This document shows, one piece after another, positions 21,160 to 32,510 of a DNA stretch of 64,000 nucleotides (position 1 is its first letter; each line of letters opens with the position of its first letter). The stretch is taken from the NCBI GenBank assembly GCA_903813345.2, contig CAIIXF020000012.1, forward strand, positions 13,186,932 through 13,250,931, read 5' to 3'. The stretch comes from Owenia fusiformis (Eukaryota; Annelida; Polychaeta; Sabellida; Oweniidae). The position numbers and the translations under genes were made by a program. The notes under the pieces are model-generated. The model made no database searches. It saw only the letters and a program-made list of their open reading frames with translations, and had not been told where the DNA came from.

Positions 21160-21377
21160 CTCCATGTTGCTGCAATAGTCTAAAGCCTTCTGGGTAAAGT
21201 TGTGACGACATTCATTTTTAGAATTATTCATAACACATGTGAGATTTTGCTCAAATGGATACAATACGGCATCCTTCACTACTATCGTTTCACCCTCTGA
21301 GCAGCTTTGAAAGAAGTAAACCTTGTAGCCCCTCCGGTCCTCTTGGCATGAATGGTCTTTTATTGTTACCCCGACCT
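21160..21377 (-). CDS. Gene B exon: SUEL-like lectin domain, first part
   Basis: The acceptor CCTTTCCAG|AG and the donor ATGGAG|GTAAGT bound 218 nt, phase 1 in and phase 0 out. Residues read DHSCQED...KVYFFQSCSEGETIVVKDAVLYP, TCVMNNSKNECRHNFTQKAL and DYCSNME. The Cys spacing and the (I/L)xC..G..I.V.DA(V/I)L core match gene A's SUEL exon (LKCPEGFMIIVTNAILHP, CRHNFTERAAANC) and the SUEL/galactose-binding-lectin fold in general. An NNS-type sequon is present. Galactose or rhamnose binding is known for some family members; nothing here shows the ligand. Confidence 0.8.
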
Positions 21378-21655
21378 CTGGAAAGGGAGATAAGACATTT
21401 TGAAAGTGCAACTTTGGCAACATTAAAAAACAAGAGGATAGGGATGCTTACGTTTTGAGTTGTCTTTTAGTGTTACTCCGACCTCCGGAAAGAGAGATAA
21501 GACATTTTGAAAGTGCAACTTTGGCCATATTAAAAAACAAGAGTATAGGGATGCTCACGGAATGAGTTGTCTTTTAGTGTTACCCCAACCTCCGGAAGGA
21601 GAGATAAGACATTGAGAAAGTGCAACTTTGGCAACATTAAAAATAAGAGTATATA
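21355..21655. repeat. Three tandem 107-bp copies around another splice acceptor
   Basis: Units start at 21355, 21462 and 21569 (GTCTTTTATTG / GTCTTTTAGTG). Each carries CCGACCTC(T/C)GGAAAG or a close variant, which on the minus strand is the acceptor of SUEL exon 1 plus its first bases. The third unit is cut at a TA by the transposon terminus at 21656. Confidence 0.85.
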
Positions 21656-21740
21656 CTGGATGAGCGTGGTGTAAAAGTGGTTTTGAAAAGTAGCAAATTT
21701 CTCTTCAGGTAGGTTATTTGCGGTTCTATTGTGGTATTTG
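21656..21740 (+). repeat. Truncated end of the foldback transposon
   Basis: CTGGATGAGCGTGGTGTAAAAG onward matches the terminus at 195 for about 80 bases, preceded by TA. I see no matching opposite end in the window, so this copy is truncated. Confidence 0.75.
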
Positions 21741-22276
21741 TGGTTCAGTATGTCCTCACTATATTGTATTCGGTATGGGAAACAAACTATTCTTGCCTCA
21801 GAAGCGGAACATTTATAGTATTGGTGGTGTATACTCTACGATACTAAATATCGTTTGAACTATTCTCCGATTATTCTTAAGAGCCAGGAATAGTAGGATA
21901 TAAGTACATAGAAAAGATGAGTATAGTATGTATTACGTAATCCAAAAACAAACTATACACCTCTTATACATGTACGCAAGGCTATATATTCTTTGATGTG
22001 CCTTAATTTGCTTGGAGTTAATCCTATTTCATTTTTCAATTAAAAGCGCTAAATCAAGATACAGATTTATTTACTTTATTGGGATTTCTTTTGTTCCCCG
22101 CTTAGAAAATAGTCGTTCAAACAAATATGGGGGTTAACATGACGTAAACCTATGAGGAAAACCACTGGTCCTTTTTGAGGAGTATCCCAAGATATTAATA
22201 CTATTACATAACATACTGTACGTACTTATTTTATGTGAAATATTTGGTGGGAGCCGTACGCTAATGAAAAAAAAAC
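21741..22276. other. Intronic stretch, no gene
   Basis: AT-rich, with several AAACTATTC/AACTATTCTC words that recur at about 29290-29390. No coding signal before the integrase fragment. Confidence 0.35.
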
Positions 22277-23383
22277 ATCATTATTGTGGCAGACTATTTT
22301 ACCAAATGGACCGAGGCATATGCTATCCCTAATCAGGAAGCAGAGACTATTGCTGATATTGTAAGTAAAGAATTTATATGTCGTTGGGGATGCCCCATGT
22401 CAATGCATAGTGACCAAGGGAGGAACTACGAAAGTAAAATCTTCCAAGAGGTCTGTAATTCACTTGGAATTACCAAAACAAGAACAACACCACTCAGACC
22501 TTGTTCTGACGGAATGGTGGAACGCTTCAACAGGACATTAGAAAGTATGCTGAGTATGTTTGTGGACAAACATCAAAAGGATTGGGATGAGTATCTCCCG
22601 TTCCTTATGTTAGCATACAGGACATCCATACATGAAACATCTCAATTTACACCCTGTGAATTGATGTTAGGGAGACAGCTTAATCTCCCTGTGGATATGG
22701 TGTTTGGTTCACCACAAGATGAGAAAGAATCGGAAACCAACTATGTCGCTTCTTTGAAAGAGAAGATGGAAACTACCCATGCATTTGCAAGGGAGAACCT
22801 GAAGAAGAACAGTGTTAGACAAAAGAAACACTATGACCTGAAAGCTGGCCCATCCACGATGCATGAAGGAGATGCTGTTTGGCTTCATTGCCCAATGAGA
22901 AAACCGGGTATTTCACCCAAATAACAGAGGCCATATCAGGGCCCATACATCGTAACTAAAAGGATTAGTGAAATCACATACCGAATACAAAGATCTAGGA
23001 GAAGTAAGCCAACAGTGGTCCAGATAGACAGGCTAAAACCTTACAAAGGTGATGAGAAACCCACCTGGTACAAGAGAGGGGAGGGTAGTGATGAAGAAAG
23101 AGGCCAGGAAAATACTACATCAACTAATGACCCCGAGATTGAAAGTCATCCTAATGTAGGCAATAATTCCTTAGATGTAGATAAAGAAGAAAGCTCAGAT
23201 GAAGAGCAGACATATTTCCAAGTAGAGGAAATTCTGGGAAAAAGAAAGAAGAGAGGACAATGGGAATACCTTTGTAAATGGGAGGGATACGATTCCTCGG
23301 CAAACACATTTGAGCCCTGGGAGAACTTGAATGAATTCTCCAAGTCATTCATCAGAAACAATGAAATCCCAATTGTTAAATAG
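22277..23383 (+). pseudogene. 5'-truncated chromodomain-bearing gypsy integrase
   Basis: The frame begins inside the integrase core and keeps all three catalytic positions: ADYFTKW (first Asp), HSDQGRNYES (second Asp) and GMVERFNRT (Glu). It then has the C-terminal GPYIV motif. About 30 residues near the end (YFQVEEILGKRKKRG, YLCKWEGY, TFEPWENL) form a clear chromodomain, which in chromoviruses binds histone marks and guides insertion. One in-frame TAA at 22922-22924 interrupts a frame that otherwise continues to 23383. Gag, protease, RT and RNase H are absent: the left edge near 22270 is a truncation. It is a different lineage from the element at 8240. Confidence 0.85.
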
Positions 23384-24709
23384 GAACTATTAGATATGAT
23401 AGTGTAGAAAAGACATGGTTTAAATCAATCATGGTTCTGCTAGAGGAGGACAAATTTTTAAATTAAAATATGAAAAACATAAAAACATGCGTTTGTTAAT
23501 TTAGTGTTGATATTAGATAAGTTGTTTGAATAAATGGCATTTTGGTTTGTGCACATATACGTTTACTTACAAGAGGAATAGGTTCACGTTTGTTACTATT
23601 TTGAACTGAAAACTGAAAAAGATTGATGTTAGTAAATTTGTATAATTCAAAACGATGTGAGATGAGGATGACATACGAAATTTTGTATATTGTGGTTTTG
23701 AGATGCCTATGGCTGGATGGCTTTGGCAAATGGATTGTTGTATTTACCATTTTGAAGTATAGTTTAAGTTATATCACGCAGAAGCACTGGAGTAAGAAGC
23801 TTAACAGTTTTGGCCTCGAATATCTGTGATCATGCAAGTTACTGCTTGCCCGAATATGATTACCATAGATAGCTGGAACTCTCATAATGCTTCATCGAAT
23901 TTCTCTTTTGCTATGCCATTAGTGTAAAACTTGTCTGTATGGAGATATCTGGTATTCTTTATTGCGAAAGTGAAACTTGATTATTGGTTATATGCACGAA
24001 ATATGATTGAAAAAGCAAGTATATTTTTTAGAAGTTGAATTTACAGTAGTGGTGGATACACTGATGAAAATTGGACATTGCACCAGTTGGTTGAATGTAC
24101 ATGTATGACTATGGGATTGACACCCTGAGAATAAATGGTCAAATGAATAAATGTGTAGAGTGCATGTGAAAACCAATTGTTTGTAAAGGAAGTTTTCATT
24201 GTTGTTTTCTTCAGCTGAAAATAGTAGGGACATGATTTTGTATTCAGGGTGATCAACTGAAAACATGTCTTATTGAACAGAAGTGTTCAGACATTACTGA
24301 AATAGAATATGGCTTAGTGGTTGAGCACGTTAGTTTGTGCTATGGGGAGGTGTCAAGCATTACAGTAAATTGGGATACAAGGTTTTGAATGTCAGTTAGA
24401 TTCTCGTAAGGAGAATGGTAACTTAAAATGGAGTTTCACTTAGTATAACAAAGATAAAATGTAACAAACTTATACATAGCGAACTGAAGTATGAACAGTA
24501 ACACTGAATATTTTGAATGACATTTGGAGTCACAGGAAATGATAGTGACAAATTAGAATATACAGACATTATTGAAAAAGAATAAAGATTGAGATGACTT
24601 TGGATTATATGACACGTATATTTTAATGTTAGTTGATTGTTTATTAATTAAACGTAACCGTTATATTTTATATTGTGATTTAGATTTTTGGCGAGGACGC
24701 CTCCTTCTC
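23384..24709 (+). other. 3' noncoding region of the chromovirus-like fragment
   Basis: About 1.3 kb between the chromodomain stop and the polypurine tract. AT-rich, with no supported frame (ORFs at 23496-24266 are shadows). A TGGCTTAGTGGTTGAGC word at 24311 looks like a pol III A box but has no convincing B box after it. Confidence 0.5.
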
Positions 24710-24723
24710 AAAAGGAGGGGAGT
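24710..24723 (+). promoter_or_regulatory. Polypurine tract of the chromovirus-like fragment
   Basis: AAAAGGAGGGGAGT directly before TGTGTAACGG, the probable 3' LTR start. Confidence 0.65.
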
Positions 24724-25444
24724 TGTGTAACGGTTGCTTGATAAGGCTTTTCATGTTTTTAACTTCCAAATAATGCTAACGTCGTGAAAATAGAACAGCA
24801 TTATAGAAACCTGTTATAGGAACAAGGTATAGAATTTAGATTGATATATGTCGCTGAAAACTAGTACACTATAGTCTGTCGTATGACGATATTTGAAATA
24901 AAAAGTTCTGATTGGTTAAACTGGTCTTGGTTGAGTTGAATTCTATATGTGAGGTGCACAAGGTTGAGTTCGTCAGTTGACCAGAGGGCAGGATACGAGG
25001 AAGACTGTGTGATTGTGGCTTCTTGTTTGATGTTTGGATTTTGGACTATGCTCTGTTGAGTGTTGGTACTAGGTTTGATATACGGAAGTACATTAGGTAT
25101 AGTACAACGAGGTACGCCTTTGACTTTATCACTACTAGTAGTTTGGGATCAAATACTTGATGTTAGATGTACTACGATAACGGAAGTTAGGGCGTGGCAT
25201 GGCCCTCTGGCGCTCCGGGGTTGGTTCTCGTTATTAGCATTTCCATTTTATCTCTTATTGTTTGTGGCTTGTTTTATATTACTGTATGCATGTATTGTTA
25301 TTTGTTGTAAATAAATATTTGATGTTGTAAACCGTGTTGATTTTATCCGATTGTCATCCTTGTAAATACCCTCTGTCCTTTGTTCTTTTTGCTTAGCTGT
25401 ACTTTCAGTACCATCTCAATACCCCCTAGTAAGGTCGCATTACA
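24724..25444 (+). repeat. Probable 3' LTR of the chromovirus-like fragment
   Basis: Starts TGTGTAACGG right after a polypurine tract. A plausible end is ...CGCATTACA at 25444, making about 720 bp; AATAAATATT at 25311 could be the polyadenylation signal. No second LTR or target duplication is available, so the right border is uncertain. Confidence 0.45.
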
Positions 25445-25530
25445 TTATCATATTGCTCTGACATAACTGTATGTCCATACTGTATGTTATTTGCATCAGT
25501 TTGTTCTTCCATGCACCAATTTGCTCAAAA

Positions 25531-26901
25531 TAGTCCATGGTATGAATTCTCTAGGACGTCTAATAAAGGAGTTGGTAGCACACTATAGCGATGCGATATT
25601 TGACCTTACATTAACATACCTACATATGTCCCCTAATAATTTTTATTATAACCGTTCAATATACTTCCGGCTTTTAGGCTGAATAATGCCTGCCATTAAC
25701 AGAGGTCAAAAAATCACCAAAAAATAAAATCCAAATTTTTCACAATTTGGAGTACACAATGCAACAGAAAATAATACAAAACGATTTTAAATGATTTTAA
25801 ATATATGATTTAGGTTTCTAAGCTATATGTTTGAGGCTATTTTTCTTATCAATACAAAAAATATGTAATCAGTGTATCGACGTTTTGTATTGTTTCTCAG
25901 GTATTAATAAGATAAATGCTACAAATGAGTCACTTTTATATTGGAATGACAAATGTTTAAATTATGCTAATTTTTCACAAAAGGGGTCTCAATATGTTTT
26001 GAGATATGGACTTTTATTCAGCGGTGAACATATCAATAAAGGCTCTTCCTTGACTAATTGGGACTACAACTAAAATTCTATTTCCCGTAGTTAGCTCAGT
26101 TGCTTATAAAACAACCATCAAGACTTGATCGAATTCATGAATAATTGAGAAAAATCGTTATCATTATCTTCCTTATATTTGATTGTATCCAGCGGTAAGG
26201 TCAAAGAACAAACAGCCATCAGAAAACTTGATGATAGCCACAAATAACGTCGAGGAAGAATTTCAAGGCGTTCGATTGCATTTGACTCTAATTGATTATT
26301 AAACATGCCCTTGGAATATATGAACATTCCAATACCTCTGTAACATTTAATTAGATGTTAATCTTACCTATTTGTTATTGTATTATGTTTTGTAAAACAT
26401 GAACAATAATTTGTTGTTAGACCCCCTTACGATTATATGGAAAAATTCTGGTAATAAAATGTTTTAAATGGTAAGAAAACTAATATGTTCCCAATCATAA
26501 ATTACCTAAATATTCCACATAATTTTGTTAAATCGGCTTGGCTCATATTTGAAAAATTAAACAAAATCTGAAAAACACACTTGCATAATTACACTAATTA
26601 AACACCGACATATACGGTGAAATAAAATAGTATATTTTTAAATTATGATAATTTATTTTTGTTCGTATGCTTAGAATAACGGTCTGTGTCTTATAAAATG
26701 TATAAAAATTCAAATCAAATATTTACGTTTTTTTACTCCTTGTGATGAAAGACATTTTTCGACTCGAAAGCCGGGAGTTTTTTCAGCAAATGGTATTTTA
26801 AAAGAATCAAGACATGTACAGCTTCATAAATATTGCTTCAAATGTTGCTGCGCTATAGTGTGCTACGGATCCTTCATATTCGGAAGTCATACCATGGACT
26901 A
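25531..26901. mobile_element. 1.37-kb inverted-repeat element, TAGTCCATGG family, copy 1
   Basis: Begins TAGTCCATGGTATGA and ends TCATACCATGGACTA, a perfect 15-bp inverted repeat, with AAA on both sides. The whole length is matched in reverse orientation by 43333-44689. Both ends carry a TAGCACACTATAGCG block. The internal frames (25831-26073; 26118-26327 minus) are not conserved as coding between copies, so it is probably non-autonomous. Confidence 0.85.
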
Positions 26902-27524
26902 AAACATAATCATCAATTTGTCAGATGAAACATTTGCAATAATTGTAAAATGCGCCCGTTTCTTTATTTGCATTATTACATTATCAACTAAACATACAGA
27001 ATCTTGCACCTTTTGTATATGTATATATTGAAACGGAAAACAAAGAATGATTGATAAAACCAGCTGTTATAAACAGAAATGGTCCAATTCTAATAGAAAC
27101 AATTGTATTGCACGGGCTAATCTCTGTTGTTTATCACGGGTCTTTATCTCAGATATCATATGGATAACAGAAAACACTTGAATTGAGAAATGTGAAAGAA
27201 TACAAGTTTTAACTTTGTTTTAATATGGCTTAATACCACTTTACATAATGCATGTTATTTTTTATTTATTATAAGTGATTTGTCAGATAAAATCTGAGCA
27301 ATATTTCTGGTATATTACAGGCTCGTAATAAGTTTGAGCTCAGGGGGTCAATTTTCAAAACATACCAAGAGGGTCAAAATTGATAATGTTGGCCAAAAAT
27401 TACTTGACAGTGCTCAGATTGGTGAAAACTGTATGATTTTGAAAGAATCTTGGCAAGGGGGTGGGGCCCCGGGGGGGTGGGGGATTCACATGAACCGAAC
27501 GACCCTCCCCCATGGCCACAGACC
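26902..27524. other. Intronic stretch, no gene
   Basis: AT-rich. At 27335-27510 there is a G/C-run-rich segment (AGGGGGTGGGGCC...GGGGGGGTGGGGG). The plus-strand frame 27334-27603 across it has no domain and is not called. Confidence 0.35.
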
Positions 27525-28900
27525 TGTATCAAATGCGAAATGTATTGAGCTGAATATTTTTGAAATTTTGTGTTATAGACGTTTTGTGTGGTTTGCGAAG
27601 TGAATAGTGGTGTTTGTTTGTGTCTGTGTAAGAGAGGGCTTTAAATGTTGTTTGTTGTATTAAACTTAATGTTACAGAGAAACGATGGAATTAAATTGTG
27701 AGGAAACCCCATAATTAAAAATCAAGAAATTACTTCCCAATGAGTTAATCGATTGAATCCAAATTTCAACACAATGTTAATCATAGCACGAGGTACATGT
27801 ACACTATACATTCAATCAAATAAATATGAAAAACTTAATTTGTATTTTTTGTGGAAATTAGAGCCATAGGCTGTAGAAATTAATCCATTAACTTTAACAA
27901 ACAGATTATTTATCAGGGTGAACAAAACTCAATTCATAGAAATTGAATACTTAGGGATTAAAGTTTTACTAATTACATTGCTCTGACATGATGTCAATAC
28001 ATGTATGTGAATGGTGAAAAACTGAATTTCTTTAAAGAATTGTGGGCAGGGTACGGGCTTGTATAAAATGCGTAATATATTAATTGAATATTGAGCAGTT
28101 CCGTGTCATGACTGTTTTTGGTTGGCAAAGTGAATAGTACAGGTGGTTGTTCGTACCTGTGTTAGAGGGGGTTTTAAATGTTGTTTGTTGTAAACCTGAT
28201 GTGACAGAGAAACAATAGAGTAAAAATGTGAGGAAAACTCATTAATTAAGAATGAAAAATTAACTTTCCAATGGATTGGTCGATTGAATCCCAAATTTAA
28301 CACAATCTTAATCATAACTCGAGGGACATTATACAATCAAATAAATATGTAAAAACTTAATTTGCAAATAATTTTTGGAGAAATAAGAACCATCAGCTGC
28401 AGAAATTAATCCTAACAAACGGATTAATTGGTGTGAATGAAACTCATTTCATAGGAATGGAATACTTAGGGATTAACGGCTCAAAAATAAACGCATATAA
28501 TACGGTTTTGATTGCAAATGCCAACATATTATTTGCTCCTGACTAGAATATTATTCTATATTATATGACATTATATGTTGTTCCCTTCAAATAATACATG
28601 AATAATATTATTAAAGAAAAATTAATTTTTAAAAATAGTTATCATAACTAATTCAGCTATTACAGGAAATAACTGCCTTCCATACAGGAAAAAATATTCT
28701 CTACGATTCCCTCTTATTGCAATTATATTAAACATTTTATTCTATATTATTTTTACTTCAATACCAAGTGAATTGAAAAATGTAACTTTCCACAGACTTA
28801 GTGAAATGAATCCAAAATTTAACACGGTGTTAATTATAATTCGACTGTCATTGTCCAGTAAAAGTAAAAAGCTTAACTTATAAATGGAAATTAGAACCCT
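27525..28900. repeat. Diverged direct duplications of a ~450-bp segment
   Basis: About 27530-27960 and 28060-28470 align (AAATGTTGTTTGTTGTA, GTTACAGAGAAACGATGG / GTGACAGAGAAACAATAG, GATTGAATCC, GGAATACTTAGGGATTAA / AATACTTAGGGATTAAAG). A third partial copy is at about 28785-28910. No coding potential seen. Confidence 0.65.
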
Positions 28901-29566
28901 CAGTTATAGAAATAACCAGGTTAATCTGGACAAGCGAATTAATTAGCATTGAAAACAAAATACATTCAATGCTGGACTTTAAATCTGTTAAAACAACAAA
29001 CTCGGGAACTGAAGCTATTACGTAATATCCTGTATAAGACGCGTATAGTTTGTTTTGAGGTAGAATAAGAGAAGAATAAGTCAAGTACTTATAGTTTGAT
29101 ATAGTCTGTTTTTATTTAATATAAGTTGTTTTTCACCGCATATAGTAGGTTTGATTCCTACTTTGAGGCGTATAAGTGGAAAATAGTTCAGTAAGGATAT
29201 ACACTCTGCAATGATATATGCAACTTATTTTAGTTTATATGTTCGCACCGGAGAGTATATCAGGACTTATATTAAAGTGTCGTTTTTAGGAATATGGGAG
29301 AAACTATTCTCGCCCATATTTTAGGTGAAATTCAAACTATATGGGGGTTATTCTAAAAAATAGTTTGCTATAGTACAAACTATGTTTGGCTTTTTTCACA
29401 GTGAAAGTGCAACTGGCAACACTTAAAAAGAGTTTTCAAGCTCCACGAATTAAAATATGATTTAATAGTTTCAATACGTCTATACATGGTCGGAATGATT
29501 ACGTTTTGCTCATGGCATAACACAACTGATGTCAGTGTTTGTGGAAATATCAAGCTTATGGCTCTG
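28901..29566. other. Intronic stretch, no gene
   Basis: Contains AAACTATTCTCGCCC-type words like those at 21780-21860. At 29399-29435 a GTGAAAGTGCAACTGGCAAC stretch resembles part of the 107-bp repeat at 21355. No gene recognised. Confidence 0.35.
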
Positions 29567-30345
29567 AGATATCAATCAGTTAATATATGGGTTCCGCATG
29601 ACTTTAGTTAGTATTCCTTCACAGTTACAATACATTTAGTCAGGTTTTGAAATATCGATCAGTTAATATATGGGTTGCGTATGACTTTAGTTAGTATTCC
29701 TTCAAAGCTACAATACATTTAGTCTGGTTCTGAAATATCAATCAGTTGATATGTGGGTTCCGTATGACTTTAGTTTGTATTCCTCCAAAGCTACAATACA
29801 TTTAGTCTGGTTCGGAATATAAATCAGTTAGTATATGGGTTGCGTATGACTTTAGTTAGTATTCCTTCAAAGCTACAATACATTTAGTCTGGTTCTAAAA
29901 TATCAATCAGTTAATATATGGGTAGCGTATGACTTTAGTTAGTATTCCTTCAAAGGTACAATACATTTAGTCCGGTTCTGAAATATCAATCAGTTGATAT
30001 GTGGGTTCCGTATGACTTTAGTTTGTATTCCTTCAAAGCTACAATACATTTAGTCTGGTTCTGAAATATCAATCAGTTAATATATGGGTTGCGTATGACT
30101 TTAGTTAGTATTCCTTCAAAGCTACAATACATTTAGTCTGGTTCTGAAATATCAATCAGTTAATATATGGGTCCCGTATGACTTTAGTTTGTATTTCTCC
30201 AAAGCTACAATACATTTAGTCTGGTTCTGAAATATCAATCAGTTAATATATGGGTTCCGTATGACTTTAGTTTGTATGTCTCCAAAGCTACAATACATGC
30301 ATTTAGTCTGGTTCTGAAATATCAATCAGTTTATAAAGGGGTTCC
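29567..30345. repeat. Minisatellite, ~83-bp unit, about ten copies
   Basis: Direct repeats whose unit contains ATCAATCAGTTAATATATGG, GTATGACTTTAGTTAGTATT and CTACAATACATTTAGTCTGG. Copies begin at intervals of 81-84 bases from about 29570 to 30322. Two variants alternate (ATATATGGGTTGCG and ATATGTGGGTTCCG), which suggests expansion of higher-order units. The last copy is degraded. Confidence 0.9.
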
Positions 30346-30410
30346 GTATGACTTAAGCTAGTATGAGTCCTTCATTTCACATGATTTAGAAATATCTTAC
30401 AAATACTTAA

Positions 30411-30530
30411 TTCTATTTTCAGTGAATACCTTTGCGTCTTTCACAAGTGATCTTTCAGGAAGCCCGAATTAGAAGGGCTAGTGGAAATCATCTGGTGAAA
30501 GTGTCACAGGTATTCACTGAAAAAAGAATT
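30411..30530. repeat. 120-bp hairpin element
   Basis: TTCTATTTTCAGTGAATACC on the left pairs with GGTATTCACTGAAAAAAGAA on the right, and the centre (AAGCCCGAATTAGAAGGGCT) is also self-complementary. A relative with CACTAGCCCTTCGGGCTT lies at about 50905-50960. Confidence 0.75.
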
Positions 30531-30639
30531 GAATATTTGTTTTATTATTCATTGTTATATTCCTCACTCACATGAGTGGGATGACAAACTATTGATGTCT
30601 AATTAATCATAACAATGTACCTCCGGGACGGTATAAAAT

Positions 30640-31590
30640 TGAAATCACACGGGACTAACTCGTGACTGGTGAACATCATTTGATATCGCTTGTTATTTTT
30701 TAGTCACGTGGACATGAACCAATCAGAGAATGGGGATTCTGACAGTGAAATAATAATTAGTAATATATTTTATGTATTAGTTTATACGATAAAAATTAGG
30801 AGGGTAAATCAAAAATACAAAATACAATACTCATAAAATGTCGCTTTATATTTCCTTGTATGTATTTATCTAAAATGTATTGTCCTATCATCTGCATATG
30901 CTTATAAGGGTGATAACAGGAACATTCTAACATGAACTGTTACATGGCTGTTATGGTAACACAGACAATATGCCATGGAGCATCTATAAATCAATGGAAA
31001 AAGTTTATGTTGACGATTTTATTAATATACCCAATCAATACAGTTGAAACTTGACAATCAATTTATTCACCCTCTGTTTATATTTTCTCTGTATTTGTGT
31101 TACAGCAACCTAAATACATATTCTCATTTGATTCGAAATGCACCATTCAGAAATTGCACGGGACTAACTCGCGACTGGTGAACATCATTTGTGATAAGTA
31201 TATGTATTAGTTTATACGATAAAAAATTAGGAGGGTAAATCAAAAATACAACATACATTTCTCATAAAATGTCGCTTTGAAATTTCTTATATATATTTAT
31301 CTAAAATGTATTGTCCTATCTGTATATGCTTTATAAGGATGATCACAGTAACATTCAAATATGAACTATGGATATTATGGTAACACAGACAATGTGCCCC
31401 GGAGCATCTCTAAATCAATGGAAAAAGTTTATGTTGACGATTTTATTCATATACCCTATACAGTTGAAACTTGACAATCACCCTATTTACAATTCTTTTT
31501 ATATTTTCTCTGTATTTGTGTTACAGTAACCTAAATAGTATTTAGTAAATATATATTCTTATTTGTTTTGAAATACATCATTCAGAATCA
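30640..31590. repeat. Tandem duplication of a ~510-bp segment
   Basis: 30640-31150 and 31155-31590 share GGACTAACTCG(T/C)GACTGG, TTAGTTTATACGATAAAAA, AAAATGTCGCTTT, ATGGAAAAAGTTTATGTTGA and GTTGAAACTTGACAATCA in the same order. The second copy lacks part of the start (about 30690-30770). Confidence 0.8.
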
Positions 31591-31889
31591 GTAGATGAAT
31601 ACAATGCTCGTCCTTATTTTTATGAAATAGGATAGGGTCGCATTGTTTTTGATCAAAGAAAATGAGTCTGTTTAATTTGAAAGGATATGTTTTTCTACGC
31701 TTGTTAAGTGAAACAAAGTGATTTTTAAAAATGAGATGACATATTTTTCACTTATATGTCAAGGACAGTTCTTTTTTTTCATTTTACATTTTTTGTTATA
31801 ATATGAAATTTGAAACCATTTTTTGATGCTGATTATAATCAAAGGAGCATGTGGGCTATCGCAAACAATTTCGGAAGGTTATATCTTGG

Positions 31890-32510
31890 ATCATGACTAT
31901 TTTCTGACAATGAGGACAAGTTTCTCTTTTAGACCAAATCATTATCTCAAAAAAAATTATGCACAGTAATAATAAAGTCAAACAATCTCGGAGATATTTA
32001 ACTAGCAATCAACCCATCAACACACTTTTTCAAAGATGTTGACCCCATTTTCACCAAAAATGCAATCATTTCTTACAATGTTTAATGTATTACTTTTCTT
32101 TATTTTGATGTTTCGAATAGTTCTTGAAAGAAAAACTTAATTGCTTTAAGATAAGTGTTCCCCATGTTATTTCTCCATTGAAAAATCCCATGCTATCCAT
32201 TAGTTTCAGTTCATTTTAGTCATCCAAATGCAGTATCTTTAAAGTCCCTGGAGCAATCAACTTTTCCTTTTAGGAAATCGAACATGTCTCAAAGCACATT
32301 CTAATTATGCATTCAACAATATAATAAAAGGTTGCAATTTTGGTGAAAATTAGGTCAACATTTTTGAAAAAGTATGTTGATTGGTCCATTGCCACTTTAA
32401 CATCACTTTGGTCTGGTTAACTAAATTTATCATTATATGTACTTTTCTTGAAGATAATGATTGGATCTAAAAGATACACCCATGTTCATGATCAGAAAAT
32501 ACGATATTTT
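31890..32510. mobile_element. Foldback element, ~150-bp arms
   Basis: The left arm words CATGACTATTTTCTGA, CCAAATCATTATCT and TTTTTCAAAGATGTTGACC appear as reverse complements on the right (TCAGAAAATACG, AGATAATGATTGG, GGTCAACATTTTTGAAAAAG). The exact termini and target duplication are not clear. No coding content. Confidence 0.6.

Noticed and set aside
24305-24370. tRNA-like A box (TGGCTTAGTGGTTGAGC)
   Set aside because: No B box at the right distance.
29567-30345. Possible CRISPR-like array
   Set aside because: The whole 83-bp unit repeats with no unique spacers; eukaryotic minisatellite.
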